Assembly: GCA_016931275.1 (NCBI GenBank)
Contig: JAFGFA010000018.1
Location: forward strand, 1 to 64,000
Length of the DNA: 64,000 nt
Reading direction: 5' to 3'
DNA from: Parachlamydiales bacterium
Lineage (GTDB): Bacteria; Chlamydiota; Chlamydiia; Chlamydiales; SM23-39
The notes under the pieces were generated by a model. It did no database searches. It worked only from the letters and a program-made list of their open reading frames with translations, and was not told the origin of the DNA. The translations under genes and the position numbers were made by a program. Below are positions 1 to 7,512 of this stretch, one piece after another (the first letter of the stretch is position 1; each line of letters opens with the position of its first letter).

Positions 1-45
1 TAATACGTCCTCAAGTCTCATGTAAGGAAAAAAATGCAGCTTATA

Positions 46-88
46 TCCCCACGCCTAAAGGCGGGGGTTTTACGCCGTCGGCGATAAA
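46..88 (+). repeat. Hairpin-rich 43-bp repeat, copy 1 (inverted mate at 3297-3339)
   Basis: This stretch is the reverse complement of 3297-3339 over 43 positions with two mismatches, including 34 identical bases in a row. It holds two small hairpins: CCCC-A-CGCC pairing with GGCGGGGG around a TAAA loop (47-67), and CGCC pairing with GGCG around GTC (73-83). Its left part resembles the right-end hairpins of IS200/IS605-type elements, which is an inference. It overlaps the last five codons and the stop of dapA. On the dapA transcript the first hairpin would lie just after the stop codon and could also work as a terminator. Confidence 0.85.
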
Positions 89-951
89 ATGGGAAAATAT
101 TCTTTCAATACTTCGGAAATCCTGTGCTTATTCGCCACGGTAGGTTCTAATAAAGGCATGCGCATTTGCTTGTGACATTTGCGCATAAGAGATAATGCAT
201 ATTTTACACATTGAGGATTCGTCTCTAAAAACAGAACGTCATTCAACTTTTTATATTGTTGAAAAACCTCTTTGGCTCTGGAAAAATCTCCGTTGCGACA
301 AAGCTCGATAATATGCTTGCAAACACTGGGAATAATATTCGCCAAAACGGAAATTCCTCCGACCCCCCCAAGCTCCATGATAAAAACAGTCAAAGCATCA
401 TCTCCGGAAAATATCGGTAAAGAAGTGTGTTTTCGAATTTCTGCCGTCGTTTCAATTTTTCCTGAAGCATCTTTAATGGCCACAACATTCGGAATCTTTT
501 CAAGCTTCCCGAACGTTTGAGGCTGAATAATCGTTCCCGTTCTTCCCGGATGATTGTAAATAATCAGAGGCAATCCTACGGAGGCAATATAACGAAAATG
601 TTCGATAACGCCTTTTTGCGTGGGACGATTATAGTAGGGAACAACGGCCATACATCCGTCAGCACCAAGCTCTAATGCTCTGCGAGTATGTTGCACAGAA
701 GTAAGGGTATCGTTAGTACCTGTTCCTGCTACAATTTTTATTTTCCCCTTAGAAGCCTTGACACATATACGAATTATCTCATCTTTCTCTTCCAAGCTAA
801 GAGTAGGAGACTCTCCAGTCGTGCCACAGCAGACAATACCATCCGTATTTTGCTCTATATGCCATTGTACCAATTCACTTAAAGCGCAAGAGTCTATTTC
901 TCCATTTTCGGAAAAGGGTGTAACCACCGCAACATATGAACCGCAAAACAT
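70..951 (-). CDS. dapA: 4-hydroxy-tetrahydrodipicolinate synthase
   Basis: DapA condenses pyruvate with aspartate semialdehyde, the first step towards meso-diaminopimelate and lysine, in the cytosol. The 293-residue protein has the family's usual length. It shows the GTTGES motif (43-48) with the two active-site threonines, the YNHPGRTG motif with the catalytic Tyr132 and Arg137, and the Schiff-base lysine Lys160 in VAIKDASG. A GTG 12 nt further upstream is in frame, but GGAGGG (955-960) sits correctly before the ATG at 951, so that ATG is chosen. The last five residues (LSPTA) and the stop codon lie inside an inverted repeat, so the original C-terminus may have been replaced. The product would feed peptidoglycan precursors used by chlamydiae. 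Function is very likely. Confidence 0.93.
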   Translation of the reverse strand: MFCGSYVAVVTPFSENGEIDSCALSELVQWHIEQNTDGIVCCGTTGESPTLSLEEKDEIIRICVKASKGKIKIVAGTGTNDTLTSVQHTRRALELGADGCMAVVPYYNRPTQKGVIEHFRYIASVGLPLIIYNHPGRTGTIIQPQTFGKLEKIPNVVAIKDASGKIETTAEIRKHTSLPIFSGDDALTVFIMELGGVGGISVLANIIPSVCKHIIELCRNGDFSRAKEVFQQYKKLNDVLFLETNPQCVKYALSLMRKCHKQMRMPLLEPTVANKHRISEVLKEYFPILSPTA

Positions 952-1012
952 AGATCCCTCCACTGACTCTGCTCTTTAAGTATGAAAAAACAGGAATATT
1001 TCTCAAGAAAAA

Positions 1013-1243
1013 TTATTTTCTCTCGCACATTTTATTGTATATATCCGTCAGACGCTTTTGTATTTCTTTTACAGATTGATAACTTACCTCAGCAGCATTC
1101 ATGTCTTTATGCATTTTATGAAATTCTGACGCAGTATGAGACAAAGTCTCGTCGGCAACGGAATGTAAAGACTCTTCCTCCATGTATGCGGCTAAAACAG
1201 CATGAAGATTGTCTTCAGAAACAAAAGGTTCGTTTTCCAGCAT
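1013..1243 (-). CDS. Small hypothetical protein, helical
   Basis: A 76-residue open frame lies between dapA and the MFS gene on the same strand. It is highly charged, has no signal peptide or membrane segment, and reads as mostly helical with possible coiled coil in its second half (EVSYQSVKEIQKRLTDIYNK region). The Shine-Dalgarno match is weak (CGGA some 8 nt upstream). I do not recognise it. Support is its codon-like composition and its position in an otherwise tightly packed same-strand block. An open frame on the opposite strand covers the same bases but has poorer composition. Confidence 0.45.
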   Translation of the reverse strand: MLENEPFVSEDNLHAVLAAYMEEESLHSVADETLSHTASEFHKMHKDMNAAEVSYQSVKEIQKRLTDIYNKMCERK

Positions 1244-1298
1244 TTCATTGTCCGTTTTTTATTAAAATAGTCCTTAAAAAATTTTAATGCAAAAAAAA

Positions 1299-2519
1299 TT
1301 AAAACCCTTCGTTTCGAAAATAAACAATCGCTGCAAAAAGAGCTGTTGCTGCAGCAAAGAAAAAAGGCAGAGGAAAATAAACATGATCTAATAATCCTCC
1401 GATAATCGGAGAAATGCCCATCGCCAATGATTGAACGGATTGAGTCATTCCTAAAATTTTACCCTGCATTTTCGGGGGCGCCATATTGGATATCAAAGAA
1501 ATGTAAATAGGCCAACTAATACCGCCGATCAGCACGCAAAGCCCAAATATTATATAAACCCAGCTAGAATGATGAGGAAAGACCACCAAAGCACATAAGG
1601 GAGCAAAAACAATAAGCGTCCCTTCCAAAATGCGTCGAAAAGAAAAAAAATTCGACAACAGTTTGCTCAATACGCCAGATCCAATCGCCCAGCCTAATCC
1701 CATGATCGCCGCTAAATCGCCAATTTTAGAGCTGGTAAAGAAAAATTTTTGAATCACAAGCACCGGCATAAATTGAAACAAAATCGTCCACCCAAGCAAA
1801 AACAAAAAATAGACTACGTAGACCGTTTGAATTTTTTTAGTGTGCAAGGCTTGTTGCACATTGTGAACGCTTTCCAAAATATCCATCGTAGCGTGTTTGT
1901 GCATTTCAAGAGTTTCCTCAAACCCCCAAATAATGAACAACAAATTGATAAAACTAAGAGCTGCAGCAATCCACAAGGGAAAATCCGGAGAAAACAGCAA
2001 ATAAACTTCTTTATCGGAAAATTTTCCTCCTAAATAGGCTCCCACAATAAAAGAAAACCCCGCCAAAACGGCAAAATATCCAAAATAACGCAGTTTTGCT
2101 GTTTTCGTCGATGAAATGTCGGAAATAGCCGCTAAACACACGGAGAGATTTCCGGAAAAAACCCCGGTAATAACACGAGACACAAACAATAAGGATAAAA
2201 ATTGATGTTGCACGCTTATCGCAGTCAACACATAACCGATCACGGTAAAAAATATGGACAATAACAGGGCTTTTTTGCGCCCTAATCGATCCGAAAGCTC
2301 TCCCAGGATAGGAGCACCAAAAAATTGCGCCAATGGATAGGCGGCCAAAAAAACCCCTAACACAGTGGTTCTAGAAGCGGAGGAAAAAGAGGAGTCAAAA
2401 ATCGTATTATGAGGATCTAGAAATAAAGGAGCAAAAATAGGAAAGACAATAGACCAACCCAAATTGTCTATGAAAAATGTAAAAAATATGGAAAATAACG
2501 ACAATTTCTTTCCGATCAT
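1299..2519 (-). CDS. MFS transporter, TetA-like drug/metabolite antiporter family
   Basis: A 406-residue polytopic inner-membrane protein with about 12 hydrophobic segments. Between segments 2 and 3 it carries the major-facilitator motif A, GELSDRLGRKKALL (73-86). The N-terminus (FFTFFIDNLGWSIVFPIFAPLF) and overall layout resemble the TCR/Tet subgroup of proton-coupled exporters, but the substrate cannot be told from sequence. AGGAGA lies 3-4 nt before the ATG. It sits between a small unknown gene and ung inside the segment bounded by the inverted repeat. No drug-resistance role should be assumed; many intracellular bacteria use MFS members for host metabolites. Confidence 0.85.
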   Translation of the reverse strand: MIGKKLSLFSIFFTFFIDNLGWSIVFPIFAPLFLDPHNTIFDSSFSSASRTTVLGVFLAAYPLAQFFGAPILGELSDRLGRKKALLLSIFFTVIGYVLTAISVQHQFLSLLFVSRVITGVFSGNLSVCLAAISDISSTKTAKLRYFGYFAVLAGFSFIVGAYLGGKFSDKEVYLLFSPDFPLWIAAALSFINLLFIIWGFEETLEMHKHATMDILESVHNVQQALHTKKIQTVYVVYFLFLLGWTILFQFMPVLVIQKFFFTSSKIGDLAAIMGLGWAIGSGVLSKLLSNFFSFRRILEGTLIVFAPLCALVVFPHHSSWVYIIFGLCVLIGGISWPIYISLISNMAPPKMQGKILGMTQSVQSLAMGISPIIGGLLDHVYFPLPFFFAAATALFAAIVYFRNEGF

Positions 2520-2558
2520 ATTCTCCTATATACCACTCAGCGCCTTTTGAGAAAAAGG

Positions 2559-3239
2559 TTATGATAAGGCCCAGTTGATAGGTTCTTCATTGTTTTTTCT
2601 CAAAAAATCGTTAGCTTGAGAAAAATGGCGGCACCCAAAAAATCCGTTCGACGCTGAATAGGGCGAAGGATGCGCTGCCGTTAAAATCAAATGCTTTCTA
2701 TTTTGCTCCTTATTAAGAACCGCAAGACATTTTTCTTGAGCCGATTTTCCCCATAGCATAAAAACTAACGGCTTTTTCCCTACGGCTAAAAGCTCTATGA
2801 TCCGATCCGTGAACATTTCCCACCCTTTTCCTCTATGAGAATTCGGCTCATTCGCCCGAACCGTCAACGTAGCGTTTAATAAAAGAACCCCTTGAGCCGC
2901 CCAAGGCATTAAAGATCCGCTTTGAGATATTTTCACCCCTAAATCCTTCTGTAATTCTTTAAAAATATTTACCAAAGACGGCGGCGGAGAAATATGATGA
3001 GGAACGCTAAAGCTCAGCCCGTGAGCCTGGCCTTTTCCATGATAGGGATCTTGCCCCATAATCACTACACGCACCTGAGAATAAGGAGTCTGGCACAAGG
3101 CATTAAAAATCATTTCTTCCGGAGGATATACCGTGTTTTTTTTATGAATTTCTTCGGATAAAAAAGATTGAAGTTTTTTCATATAGGGTTTTTGAAACTC
3201 TTCTTCCAAAACCTCTAGCCAGCCCTTTTCCATATACAT
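2559..3239 (-). CDS. ung: Uracil-DNA glycosylase, family 1
   Basis: Ung removes uracil from DNA and starts base-excision repair. The 226-residue protein contains the water-activating motif GQDPYHG (62-68, catalytic Asp64), the uracil-binding LLLNATLTVR stretch, and the C-terminal HPSPYS motif with His190, all in the usual spacing. An upstream in-frame TTG and a second ATG two codons downstream are alternative starts; the ATG at 3239 follows a weak GCGGA. It is the most upstream gene of the leftward block, next to the inverted repeat and the putative replication origin. The family assignment is secure. Confidence 0.95.
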   Translation of the reverse strand: MYMEKGWLEVLEEEFQKPYMKKLQSFLSEEIHKKNTVYPPEEMIFNALCQTPYSQVRVVIMGQDPYHGKGQAHGLSFSVPHHISPPPSLVNIFKELQKDLGVKISQSGSLMPWAAQGVLLLNATLTVRANEPNSHRGKGWEMFTDRIIELLAVGKKPLVFMLWGKSAQEKCLAVLNKEQNRKHLILTAAHPSPYSASNGFFGCRHFSQANDFLRKNNEEPINWALS

Positions 3240-3296
3240 AAAAATTCCGCACAAATTTTTTAAAGTATAAGAAAAAAAATCTTTTTTTACCGTTTC

Positions 3297-3339
3297 TTTA
3301 TCGCCGACGGCGTAAAACCCCCGCCTTTAGCCATGGGGA
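3297..3339 (-). repeat. Hairpin-rich 43-bp repeat, copy 2 (inverted mate at 46-88)
   Basis: This is the inverted partner of 46-88. The first 34 bases are identical to the reverse complement of copy 1; the remainder has two mismatches. It lies about 57 bp upstream of the ung start, so the pair brackets the dapA to ung block exactly. The differences partly break the larger hairpin in this copy. It may be the end of a small mobile element or a MITE-like dispersed repeat; no transposase is present. Confidence 0.85.
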
Positions 3340-3496
3340 ATTGTCAATTAACACTTTTCTCCAACTTGTCCAGAAAATCATTTGATACTTACCTGCTTTC
3401 TCCTTATTTCTCGAAAAAACAAAGAGTTCCTCGTGCGAAAAAATAGAAACTTCTTCATAGTATTCCTAGCTTTTTAAGAAAAAGCTAAAGTTTTTC

Positions 3497-3571
3497 CTGG
3501 GTGTAGCGCAGCTTGGGTAGCGCACTTGCATGGGGTGCAAGGGGTCGGAGGTTCAAATCCTCTCACCCAGA
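3497..3571 (+). tRNA. tRNA-Pro (anticodon GGG)
   Basis: The sequence folds as a full cloverleaf. The acceptor CTGGGTG pairs with CACCCAG, the D-stem is GCGC/GCGC, and the anticodon stem CTTGC/GCAAG encloses the loop ATGGGGT with anticodon GGG. The T-arm is GGAGG-TTCAAAT-CCTCT. The discriminator base is A and CCA is not encoded. It lies between ung and the DnaA-box cluster. Confidence 0.93.
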
Positions 3572-3574
3572 ATT

Positions 3575-3780
3575 TGTGGAAAAGTCGGTCAATAACTTGT
3601 CAGCAAGTTGTTTATAAGATTATTTGTGCACAAATTTGACCATTTGTGAACAGTCATCAACAAGTTATAAACAACGCGAGTTCCCTCGGGGAAAGGTCGG
3701 TTATCAACAAATCCACAGCAACAGAAGAAGAAGATAATTAATATAAAATATCTTTAGTCTATCTTCTCATAACCAATAAA
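3575..3780. other. Putative chromosomal replication origin (oriC)
   Basis: Between tRNA-Pro and the next gene there is no coding sequence but a dense set of DnaA-box-like 9-mers. Six sites differ from TTATNCACA by one base: 3575-3583 (-), 3609-3617 (-), 3624-3632 (+), 3625-3633 (-), 3665-3673 (+) and 3701-3709 (+). Three more differ by two: 3644-3652, 3654-3662 and 3709-3717. An AT-rich stretch (about 3733-3780) follows and could be the unwinding element. Genes diverge from here, and + strand base skew changes: in ung (minus gene, 2701-2880) I count 27 G and 51 C, while in recA (also minus, 5881-6120) I count 57 G and 55 C. No dnaA gene is in the window. Confidence 0.6.
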
Positions 3781-3790
3781 AGAGGGGCGT

Positions 3791-4483
3791 ATGAATCCTT
3801 TTAAGGAATCTCTTTTTTTTAACCTTCAGCATTTTCCTCATAGAGCTTTATGGGAAAATACGCGCTATGTCTGGGAAGCCTTAACAAATCTTTCAACGTA
3901 TTTAAATACGCAACCTCTTGGGAATATTGAAGTTGATTTGCCTCGCAATGTTTTTTTAGAAAACCCTTCCTTGATTTCTATCGGACCTGGAACCGTTATT
4001 GAGGACGGGGTATTTATCAAGGGACCTTGCATAATCGGAAAAAACTGTATTGTTCGCCATGGAGCCTATATACGAGAAAATGTCCTTATTGGAGATCGAA
4101 GTTTAGTCGGGCACTGTTCCGAAATAAAACATTCCATTATGTTGCAACAAGCTGCAGCTCCTCATTTTGCCTTTGTGGGCGATTCTATTGTGGGGAATGA
4201 CGTAAACTTGGGGGCTGGGGTTCGTTTGGCCAATCTGCGTATTGACCGTCAAAAAGTGTCCCTTTTTTTCGGAGAGGAAAAGTTTGAGACCGGTCTTATC
4301 AAGTTTGGTTCTGTTCTTGGTGATGGTGTGCAAATTGGTTGTAATGCCGTTCTGAATCCGGGAACGATTTTGGGGAAGCTTTCTTATTGTTATGCCTCTG
4401 TAAATATTGGGGGGTATTTTGAACCCCATTCTATTATCAAGAATTTTGTGAACATTGTCGCTAAGAAGAGGCATATGAAATGA
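3791..4483 (+). CDS. Left-handed beta-helix acyltransferase-like protein, GlmU C-domain type
   Basis: A 230-residue protein whose middle (about residues 55-215) consists of hexapeptide repeats of the LpxA/GlmU type (for example IGPGTVIEDGVFI, IGKNCIVRHGAYI, IGDRSLVGHCSEI, LGDGVQIGCNAVLNPG). It has no nucleotidyltransferase domain, so it corresponds to the acetyltransferase half of GlmU, as in the chlamydial protein annotated glmU-like. A role in making acetylated sugar nucleotides for lipid A or peptidoglycan is likely but the substrate is inferred. AGAGGGG precedes the ATG. It overlaps ispA by 4 nt (ATGA), so the two are translationally coupled. Confidence 0.8.
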   Translation: MNPFKESLFFNLQHFPHRALWENTRYVWEALTNLSTYLNTQPLGNIEVDLPRNVFLENPSLISIGPGTVIEDGVFIKGPCIIGKNCIVRHGAYIRENVLIGDRSLVGHCSEIKHSIMLQQAAAPHFAFVGDSIVGNDVNLGAGVRLANLRIDRQKVSLFFGEEKFETGLIKFGSVLGDGVQIGCNAVLNPGTILGKLSYCYASVNIGGYFEPHSIIKNFVNIVAKKRHMK

Positions 4484-5307
4484 CCTGGCAAAACCTTAAG
4501 AAATCTTTTGAAAAAGCGTTAAAAACGGATCTGGCAAAGAGAACCGGTCCTCCGACTCTTTTAAAGGCCTGTCGCTATTCTTTGTTTAGTAAGGGGAAAA
4601 GAGTGCGCCCCTTGATCGTCTTGTTAATCGCGGAAGCTTTGGGAACATTAGATGTTATGCCTGCAGCGCTTGCTATGGAATTTTTTCATACAGCATCTCT
4701 GATAGCGGATGATCTGCCTGCTATGGATGATCAAAAGGAACGGAGAGATATCCCAACCCTTCATTGTGCTTTTAACGAACCGATAGCCTTATTAGCTAGC
4801 TATGCTCTTATTGGATGGGGATATGAGATGATTGTAAAAAACGGAAGAATCTTTCAAAAAGAAAGGAAGAATAGTGACAACGTGGTCTTTTTAGCCTTGG
4901 AAGAGGCCACGCAATGTGGAGGAGCTAATGGGGTTGTGGGAGGGCAGTGTAATGATATGTATCCCGAAGAACCCTCTTTAGAAACGCTTTTGACCATCAT
5001 GCGACAAAAAACGGCAGCCTTCTTTGAGGGAGCTTTTGCTTTGGGATGGCTGTTCGGGGGAGGGGTCGTTGAACGATTAGCGGAAGTGAAACAATGCGCG
5101 CAATATATCGGAATAGCCTTTCAAATAGCCGATGATATAAAAGATATGGCGGAAGACCACGATAAATTAAATATTGCACAGCTCATCGGAGTCGAAAAAG
5201 CGAAGCAAATGCTTCGAGATTACGCCGATCGAAGCAAAAAAGCCTTAAAAAATTTGTCTCTTATAACACCTGCGTTTCAAAAAGCGATCCGTTTGATTAT
5301 TCCTTGA
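4480..5307 (+). CDS. ispA: Polyprenyl (farnesyl/geranylgeranyl) diphosphate synthase
   Basis: A 275-residue trans-isoprenyl diphosphate synthase. The first aspartate-rich motif DDLPAMD (77-83) is followed by the conserved RRD, and the second motif DDIKD (218-222) is intact; both bind Mg-diphosphate. The GKRVRP substrate-binding segment is at 39-44. The enzyme joins isopentenyl diphosphate units to make C15-C20 precursors for undecaprenyl phosphate and quinones in the cytosol. The long first motif (DDX4D) is typical of bacterial IspA. The start overlaps the stop of the upstream gene. It ends 10 bp before the convergent recA, with no obvious terminator between them. Confidence 0.92.
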   Translation: MTWQNLKKSFEKALKTDLAKRTGPPTLLKACRYSLFSKGKRVRPLIVLLIAEALGTLDVMPAALAMEFFHTASLIADDLPAMDDQKERRDIPTLHCAFNEPIALLASYALIGWGYEMIVKNGRIFQKERKNSDNVVFLALEEATQCGGANGVVGGQCNDMYPEEPSLETLLTIMRQKTAAFFEGAFALGWLFGGGVVERLAEVKQCAQYIGIAFQIADDIKDMAEDHDKLNIAQLIGVEKAKQMLRDYADRSKKALKNLSLITPAFQKAIRLIIP

Positions 5308-5316
5308 AGAAATAAG

Positions 5317-6351
5317 TTAGGTTGGCGCTTTTTCTGCAACAGATTCGTTTTTTTTGTTTTTTTCCGCAAGAAGCATTTCGATTTTTTGAAAGAGGGAACC
5401 GTCTTTTTTCAGCAAATCTTTTGCCGCCTCTCTTCCTTGCCCGAGTTTTGTGTTTTCAAAGCTGAGCCAGGTTCCTTTTTTTTCTATCACGCCTAAGTCA
5501 ACTCCTAGATCGATAAGAGAACCTTCCTTAGAGATGCCTTCATTAAACATAATGTCAAATTCCGCGACTCGGAAAGGTGGTGCCATTTTGTTTTTTACGA
5601 CTTTTACTCTCGTTCGGCTTCCCTGTTCTTGATTGTCAGCTCCTTTAATGGAGGCTATTCGTCGAATATCCAAACGAAGGGAGGCATAAAATTTTAAAGC
5701 TCTTCCTCCGGTCGTTGTCTCCGGATTTCCAAACATGACACCGATTTTTTCCCGGATTTGGTTAATGAATATAGCGCAAGTGTTGCTTTTAGAGAGAGAG
5801 GAGGTTAGCTTGCGAAGGGCTTGCGACATCATGCGTGCTTGAAGCCCCATGTGAGTATCTCCGATTTCTCCGTCCAATTCGTTTTTAGGCACTAGAGCCG
5901 CTACAGAATCGATGACGATCACATCGACGGCATTGGATCTAGCCAGGGTTTCGGCAATGTTCAGCGCTTCTTCTCCACTGTCTGGCTGAGAGATCATTAA
6001 ATCGTTGAGATTGACTCCGATTTTCGCAGCATAAGAAGGATCCAAAGCATGTTCGGCATCAATATATGCCGCAATGCCTCCTTGCCGTTGAGAGTTTGCT
6101 ACAATATGAAGCGCTAACGTTGATTTTCCTGAAGATTCCGGTCCGTAAATTTCTACAATTCTTCCGCGAGGAACCCCACCAATTCCCAGAGCAAAATCCA
6201 GTGCAATGGAACCGGTTTTAATAATATCGATCCCTTTGTTGGAAGAGTGCTGCCCTAAAGACATAATGGCTCCTTCGCCAAACTGTTTTTGAATGTGGGC
6301 TATCGCCAGTTCTAAAGCTTTTTTCTTTTCGCTTTCGTGAGGATTGGTCAT
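5317..6351 (-). CDS. recA: Recombinase RecA
   Basis: RecA forms filaments on single-stranded DNA and drives homologous recombination. The 344-residue protein has Walker [10 protein letters not shown] (70-78), the Walker B segment [10 protein letters not shown], the DNA-binding loop region [19 protein letters not shown], and the conserved [22 protein letters not shown] stretch. The acidic C-terminal tail is short and lysine-rich. GGAGATACC precedes the ATG. I see no LexA-type operator in the 100 bp upstream, in line with the lack of a classical SOS circuit in chlamydiae. Confidence 0.97.
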   Translation of the reverse strand: MTNPHESEKKKALELAIAHIQKQFGEGAIMSLGQHSSNKGIDIIKTGSIALDFALGIGGVPRGRIVEIYGPESSGKSTLALHIVANSQRQGGIAAYIDAEHALDPSYAAKIGVNLNDLMISQPDSGEEALNIAETLARSNAVDVIVIDSVAALVPKNELDGEIGDTHMGLQARMMSQALRKLTSSLSKSNTCAIFINQIREKIGVMFGNPETTTGGRALKFYASLRLDIRRIASIKGADNQEQGSRTRVKVVKNKMAPPFRVAEFDIMFNEGISKEGSLIDLGVDLGVIEKKGTWLSFENTKLGQGREAAKDLLKKDGSLFQKIEMLLAEKNKKNESVAEKAPT

Positions 6352-6459
6352 GGTATCTCCTTCTCTTTTTCTTATAGATTGAAGCGATATTCAGAAAAGG
6401 TCAAGAAGATTTGTAGAAAAAAAGAACGGCTTTTGTTTTGATGATATTAGGAGAGAAAT

Positions 6460-7428
6460 ATGATACTAATCGGTGATATCGGAGGCTCTAAAACACACTT
6501 GGGTTTGATCGAGGAAAAAAGAAAAATCTGGTTTTTGAAGGAACAGATTTTTGACAGCCGAGATTTTTCTTCTTTAGTTTCTGTGATAAAAAGTTTTTTG
6601 CAGAGAGAAAAAACACCTGTAAAAAAAGCTTGTTTCGGAGTTGCCGGGCCTGTACGGAATGGCCGTTGTTCTACGACAAACCTTCCCTGGGTGATTGATG
6701 CCAAAGAATTGCAGGAGATTTTTCATATTTCCCATGTTTTCTTGCTCAATGATCTTGAAGCCAATGCGTATGGTATAGAATGTCTTTTGCCTTCAGAGGT
6801 GTATTCCTTGAACGAGGGAAAAGCAGCGCCCGATAATAATAAGGCGCTTATTGCTGCTGGAACAGGTCTTGGAGAGGCCGGAATGATTTGGAATGGTCGT
6901 TTTTATCTCCCCTTTGCAACGGAAGGCGGACACGTGGATTTTGCTCCTGTAAATGATGTTCAAATAGACCTCCTTCATTATTTGAAAACGAAATATGAAC
7001 ATGTTTCCTATGAAAGAATTGTTTCCGGACCCGGACTTTATAATATCTATCAGTTTCTTGTCCTTAGATCAAAAGGAGAAAATATACAGCCCTTAGAAGA
7101 AAGAATGATAAAAGAAACACCAGAGCTTATTAGCGAATGGGGAATGCGGCATCAAAATTCTCTATCTTCACGGGCGTTGAATCTTTTCTTGGAGATTTAT
7201 GGAGCCGAAGCTGGGAATCTTGCTTTGAAAACATTGGCTCTTGGTGGTTTGTATATTGGTGGAGGGATTGCTCCCAAAATTCTAGAACGCCTTAAAGAAG
7301 GACTCTTTTTTTCTGCATTTTGTGATAAAGGACGCTTTCGTTCTTTGATGCAGGATATCCCTATAAAAGTGATTTTAAACGAAAAGACAGCCCTGCTTGG
7401 TGCCGGACGGTTTATCGTGTCTTTGTAA
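6460..7428 (+). CDS. glk: Glucokinase, Glk family
   Basis: A 322-residue ATP-dependent glucokinase of the E. coli Glk type rather than the ROK type. It shows the phosphate-binding GDIGGSKTHLG near the N-terminus, the catalytic Asp98 in LLNDLEA, GTGLGEA (134-140) and the signature EGGHVDFAP (155-163), then SGPGLYNIY and GGLYIGGGIAPK. It phosphorylates glucose for glycolysis. Obligate Chlamydia lack this gene and import sugar phosphates, so its presence points to an environmental lineage. GGAG stands 7-8 nt before the ATG. It converges with the porin gene through a strong hairpin. Confidence 0.93.
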   Translation: MILIGDIGGSKTHLGLIEEKRKIWFLKEQIFDSRDFSSLVSVIKSFLQREKTPVKKACFGVAGPVRNGRCSTTNLPWVIDAKELQEIFHISHVFLLNDLEANAYGIECLLPSEVYSLNEGKAAPDNNKALIAAGTGLGEAGMIWNGRFYLPFATEGGHVDFAPVNDVQIDLLHYLKTKYEHVSYERIVSGPGLYNIYQFLVLRSKGENIQPLEERMIKETPELISEWGMRHQNSLSSRALNLFLEIYGAEAGNLALKTLALGGLYIGGGIAPKILERLKEGLFFSAFCDKGRFRSLMQDIPIKVILNEKTALLGAGRFIVSL

Positions 7429-7448
7429 GAGATGATTTTGAATGAGAG

Positions 7449-7488
7449 AAAAAAAAACCAAGCTGAAGAGGATTTCTCCAGCTTGGTT
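7449..7488 (-). terminator. Intrinsic terminator of the porin gene
   Basis: A perfect 10-bp inverted repeat (AACCAAGCTG at 7456-7465 with CAGCTTGGTT at 7479-7488) encloses a 13-nt loop. Read on the minus strand it is followed at once by a run of T (7449-7457 are all A on the plus strand). It lies 25 bp beyond the porin stop codon. It has no T-run in the plus direction, so termination of glk here would be weaker. Confidence 0.88.
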
Positions 7489-7512
7489 GGATTAAACCAA
7501 ACGTAGATTAGA

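Noticed and set aside
982-1287. 101-codon plus-strand open frame opposite the small gene at 1013-1243
   Set aside because: Composition is poor (Cys, Phe, Gln-rich), there is no ribosome site, and the minus-strand frame fits the local operon.
3467-3487. 9-bp inverted repeat TAGCTTTTT/AAAAAGCTA before tRNA-Pro as a terminator
   Set aside because: The stem is almost all A-T and no gene on the plus strand ends upstream; there is no clean T-run after it.
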